Shown: in pieces, positions 6,224-8,299 of the stretch
Layout of the letters: every line of letters begins with the position of its first letter
How positions within the stretch are numbered: the stretch's first letter is position 1
Source: Methanobacteriota archaeon
Lineage (GTDB): Archaea; Halobacteriota; Methanosarcinia; Methanosarcinales; Methanosarcinaceae
Direction: 5' to 3'
Assembly: GCA_030837265.1 (NCBI GenBank)
Contig: JAUPKV010000608.1
Span: 1 to 8,299 of the forward strand
DNA length: 8,299 nucleotides
The notes under the pieces: generated by a model
The model's input: only the letters and a program-made list of their open reading frames with translations
Told to the model about the DNA's origin: nothing
Databases searched by the model: none
Made by a program: the position numbers and the translations under genes

Positions 6224-7858
6224 TTGGCAGGACAACCAATATTTATTTTGAGAGAGGGTAGCAAGAGAACTCATGGTTCCGACGCCCAACACAACAATAT
6301 TATGGCCGCAAAGGCAGTCGCTGAGGCTGTAAGGACTACTCTGGGGCCCAAGGGCATGGACAAGATGCTTGTAGATTCCCTGGGTGACGTGGTTATTACC
6401 AATGACGGAGCAACAATCCTAAAAGAAATGGACATCGAGCACCCTGGTGCAAAGATGATCGTAGAAGTAGCCAAAACGCAGGACTCGGAGGTTGGGGACG
6501 GGACCACCACGGCAGCCGTGCTCGCAGGCGAGTTCCTGACAAAGGCAGAAGACCTGCTGGAAAGCGGGGTCCACCCCACAGTTATTGCAAGCGGCTACAG
6601 GCTCGCAGCAGAACAGGCTACAAAGATCCTGGATACCATTACTATCAAAGTATCTCCAGAAGATACCGAAACTCTCGAAAAACTTGCATCCACAGCCATA
6701 ACAGGAAAGGGCGCAGAGGCTAACAAGGAGCACCTTTCCAGGCTTGCAGTTAAGGCCGTTAAATCGGTTGTTGAGGTAAGCGATGATGGGAAGATCACTG
6801 TTGATATAGAGGACATTAAGATCGAAAAGAGACCCGGAGGAAGTGTTGGAGACTCAGAGATTATCGAAGGTGTAATCATTGATAAAGAGCGTGTCAGCAC
6901 TGCAATGCCGGAAATTGTGAAAGATGCAAAAGTCCTTCTCTTAAGTGTGCCCATCGAACTCAAGAAGACCGAAACCAAAGCCGAAATAAAAATTACCACT
7001 CCTGACCAGATGCAGCTCTTCTTAGATCAGGAAGAATCCATGCTCAGGGAGATCGTGGACAAGGTAATCGACACAGGTGCAAACGTTGTCTTCTGTCAGA
7101 AAGGTATTGATGACCTCGCCCAATATTACATGACAAAGGCTGGAATCTTTGGCATGCGCAGGGTTAAGAAGAGTGATATGGACAAGCTCTCAAGAGCAAC
7201 GGGTGCAAGGATTGTCACCAACCTGGATGAAATCGAAGAATCCGATCTTGGCAATGCAGGCTTCGTGGAAGAAAAAGACGTTACAGGTTCCAGAATGACC
7301 TTTGTAACCGGCTGCAAGGAAAGCAAGACCACTTCAATTCTCCTCCGCGGCGGGACAGAGCATGTAGTAGAGGGAATTGAGAGAGCCCTTGAAGATGCTC
7401 TCAGAGTAGTTGGCGTTGCTCTCGAAGACCAGAAGATCGTTGTAGGCGGCGGCTCTCCTGAAGTAGAACTGGCCCTCAGGCTCAAGGAATACGCAGCAAC
7501 CCTTAAAGGCAGGGAACAGCTTGCTGTAATGAAATTTGCCGAGTCCCTTGAGATTATTCCCCAGACCCTTGCAGAAAACGCAGGACTTGATCCAATCGAT
7601 ATGCTGGTGGAACTGCGTTCCCAGCACGAGAAAGGCAACAAGAGGGCAGGACTTAATGTCTACACAGGTAAAGTCGAGGATATGTTCGAGAATAACGTGC
7701 TTGAACCTCTCAGGATTAAGACCCAGGCAATTAATGCAGCCACCGAAGCTGCAACAATGATTCTCAGGATCGATGATGTAATTGCCGCATCACCTACCGC
7801 CGGTGGAAGGGGCGGTCCTGGCGCAGGTATGGAAGGCGAAATGCCGGATGAATTATAA
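6224..7858 (+). CDS. ths: Thermosome subunit (group II chaperonin)
   Basis: The 544-residue protein is a full-length archaeal chaperonin subunit. These assemble into double-ring, built-in-lid complexes in the cytosol and fold proteins with ATP. Visible hallmarks: N-terminal [19 protein letters not shown] (40-48); NDGATIL (60-66); the nucleotide-binding GDGTTT (91-96); catalytic-type aspartate D391 in [18 protein letters not shown] in the second equatorial segment; and [10 protein letters not shown] near the end. Rough domains: equatorial 1-145 and 405-544, intermediate 146-215 and 365-405, apical with helical lid 216-365. The tail is glycine-rich but short and ends acidic (EMPDEL), without the repeated GGM run seen in many thermosomes. 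The start is TTG behind a strong ribosome binding site. Codons look richer in G+C than in the kinases, as expected of a highly expressed gene. It has its own promoter and terminator. Methanosarcina has several subunits; the alpha/beta/gamma letter cannot be assigned from this sequence alone. Confidence 0.98.
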   Translation: MAGQPIFILREGSKRTHGSDAQHNNIMAAKAVAEAVRTTLGPKGMDKMLVDSLGDVVITNDGATILKEMDIEHPGAKMIVEVAKTQDSEVGDGTTTAAVLAGEFLTKAEDLLESGVHPTVIASGYRLAAEQATKILDTITIKVSPEDTETLEKLASTAITGKGAEANKEHLSRLAVKAVKSVVEVSDDGKITVDIEDIKIEKRPGGSVGDSEIIEGVIIDKERVSTAMPEIVKDAKVLLLSVPIELKKTETKAEIKITTPDQMQLFLDQEESMLREIVDKVIDTGANVVFCQKGIDDLAQYYMTKAGIFGMRRVKKSDMDKLSRATGARIVTNLDEIEESDLGNAGFVEEKDVTGSRMTFVTGCKESKTTSILLRGGTEHVVEGIERALEDALRVVGVALEDQKIVVGGGSPEVELALRLKEYAATLKGREQLAVMKFAESLEIIPQTLAENAGLDPIDMLVELRSQHEKGNKRAGLNVYTGKVEDMFENNVLEPLRIKTQAINAATEAATMILRIDDVIAASPTAGGRGGPGAGMEGEMPDEL

Positions 7859-7880
7859 ACTATAAAAATATAGATCTAGA

Positions 7881-7950
7881 GTTCCCGAAGAGAATTTCAA
7901 TTTTCCGGAACCTTTTTTCCTATTTTTTAAATGTTTTAAAAGTTTTTTCC
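7881..7950 (+). terminator. Thermosome terminator: hairpin and repeated T-runs
   Basis: GTTCC (7881-7885) pairs with GGAAC (7907-7911), and inside it GAGAAT (7890-7895) pairs with ATTTTC (7900-7905), with one G-U pair, around a TTCA loop. Runs of T follow at 7913-7918, 7923-7928, 7934-7937 and 7943-7948. Multiple T-runs are typical of efficient archaeal termination, and this site begins 23 bases after the stop codon. Confidence 0.7.
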
Positions 7951-7990
7951 AGAGAAGAGACCTTCACTTGCAGGAAGCCTTTTTCCTTTG

Positions 7991-8006
7991 TAAAAACAGT
8001 GGCTGT
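7991..8006 (-). terminator. Possible terminator of the minus-strand gene
   Basis: Read on the minus strand, ACAG-CCA-CTGT (8006 to 7996) is a small hairpin overlapping and followed by five T (7996-7992), just beyond the stop at 8015. The stem is only 4 base pairs, so the call rests mostly on the T-run and the convergent layout. Confidence 0.3.
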
Positions 8007-8014
8007 CTACGGTA

Positions 8015-8299
8015 TTATCTATGGAGATAAAGTGTCAGAAGACCAAAAATGTAATGTGCGGTCTTACAAACAAAAAAACTGTCAACAACCTTCAATCTCG
8101 ATTTACAGGAGCAGCAAAATTTGCCGACATCAGATGCACTTATAAGTGTTTGCTTCAAAATTCCAGCCTTCACTTCCGGAGATGCACCTGCTAACGCGTC
8201 TTTGAGCACGAAAGTGATTACTTCTTCTTCTTTACCTGCGTTTTTCCCAATAAATTTCGCTACTGCTCCTTCGACTTTGAAAGCATTTAAAAGTGGGAA
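8015..8299 (-). CDS. Unrecognised protein, C-terminal part (5' end outside window)
   Basis: On the minus strand the frame is open from base 8299 to TAA at 8015, giving 94 residues; the GTG at 8207-8209 is probably internal, because the 30 codons before it read as normal protein (for example GAVAKFIGKNAGKEEEVITF). Residues 1-60 look helical and charged, with alternating Lys/Glu and Ala. The last third is different: cysteine-rich (C62, C63, C65, C78) and hydrophobic, ending LLTLYLHR. I do not recognise the family. The change in character near residue 57 could mean a small metal-binding tail, or a frameshift. In the neighbouring frame a TGA at 8092-8094 follows codons for ANFAAPVNRD and is followed by seven T on the minus strand (8078-8072), which would make a more usual gene end. 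It converges on the thermosome gene. A real gene reaching into the window is likely; its exact end is uncertain. Confidence 0.5.
   Translation of the reverse strand, partial: FPLLNAFKVEGAVAKFIGKNAGKEEEVITFVLKDALAGASPEVKAGILKQTLISASDVGKFCCSCKSRLKVVDSFFVCKTAHYIFGLLTLYLHR

Noticed and set aside
7126..7641. 171-codon minus-strand frame inside the thermosome gene
   Set aside because: It is an antisense shadow of a well-conserved coding region; its Ser/Arg-rich composition is typical of such shadows.
7961..8175. CCTTCACTT occurring at 7961 and 8167
   Set aside because: A nine-base match in AT-rich DNA with no further similarity around it is expected by chance; no att site or element boundary is suggested.

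Overview
The window looks like chromosomal DNA of a methanogenic archaeon, most likely Methanosarcina. This rests on three things: a group II chaperonin (thermosome) gene with a strong archaeal Shine-Dalgarno site; very large PAS-rich HisKA_2-type sensor kinases of the kind Methanosarcina carries in many copies; and AT-rich intergenic DNA with archaeal TATA boxes and T-run terminators. The species is inferred and cannot be fixed from the sequence alone.

Layout. Bases 1-756 (+) hold the last 251 codons of a sensor histidine kinase whose front lies outside the window. After a 45-base gap comes a 1718-residue kinase (802-5958, +). It has an N-terminal PAS-like domain, a cysteine-containing PocR-type sensor domain, nine further PAS domains and a HisKA_2/HATPase transmitter, with no obvious membrane segment. 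Its last 251 residues align without a gap to the partial upstream kinase (about 59% identity by hand count), so the two genes are tandem paralogues with one shared output module. A 265-base intergenic stretch (5959-6223) holds T-runs and then a TATA-type promoter and strong ribosome binding site for the thermosome subunit gene (6224-7858, +), which starts at TTG. This gene ends at a hairpin plus repeated T-runs. The end of an unrecognised gene enters from the right on the minus strand (8015-8299), converging on the thermosome gene.

How the parts relate. The two kinases probably sense cytosolic redox or metabolic signals and signal through one conserved transmitter type. No receiver domain or response regulator is visible here, so the partner is encoded elsewhere. 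The thermosome gene appears to be a separate housekeeping or stress-protein unit with its own promoter and terminator; nothing ties it functionally to the kinases.

I did not find an obviously new system. The most unusual content is the PocR plus ten-PAS cytosolic kinase, its internal block duplications with exact 125- and 122-codon periods, and the ungapped tandem transmitter pair with a shared cysteine-bearing insert. No mobile element, CRISPR array, tRNA or rRNA was seen.
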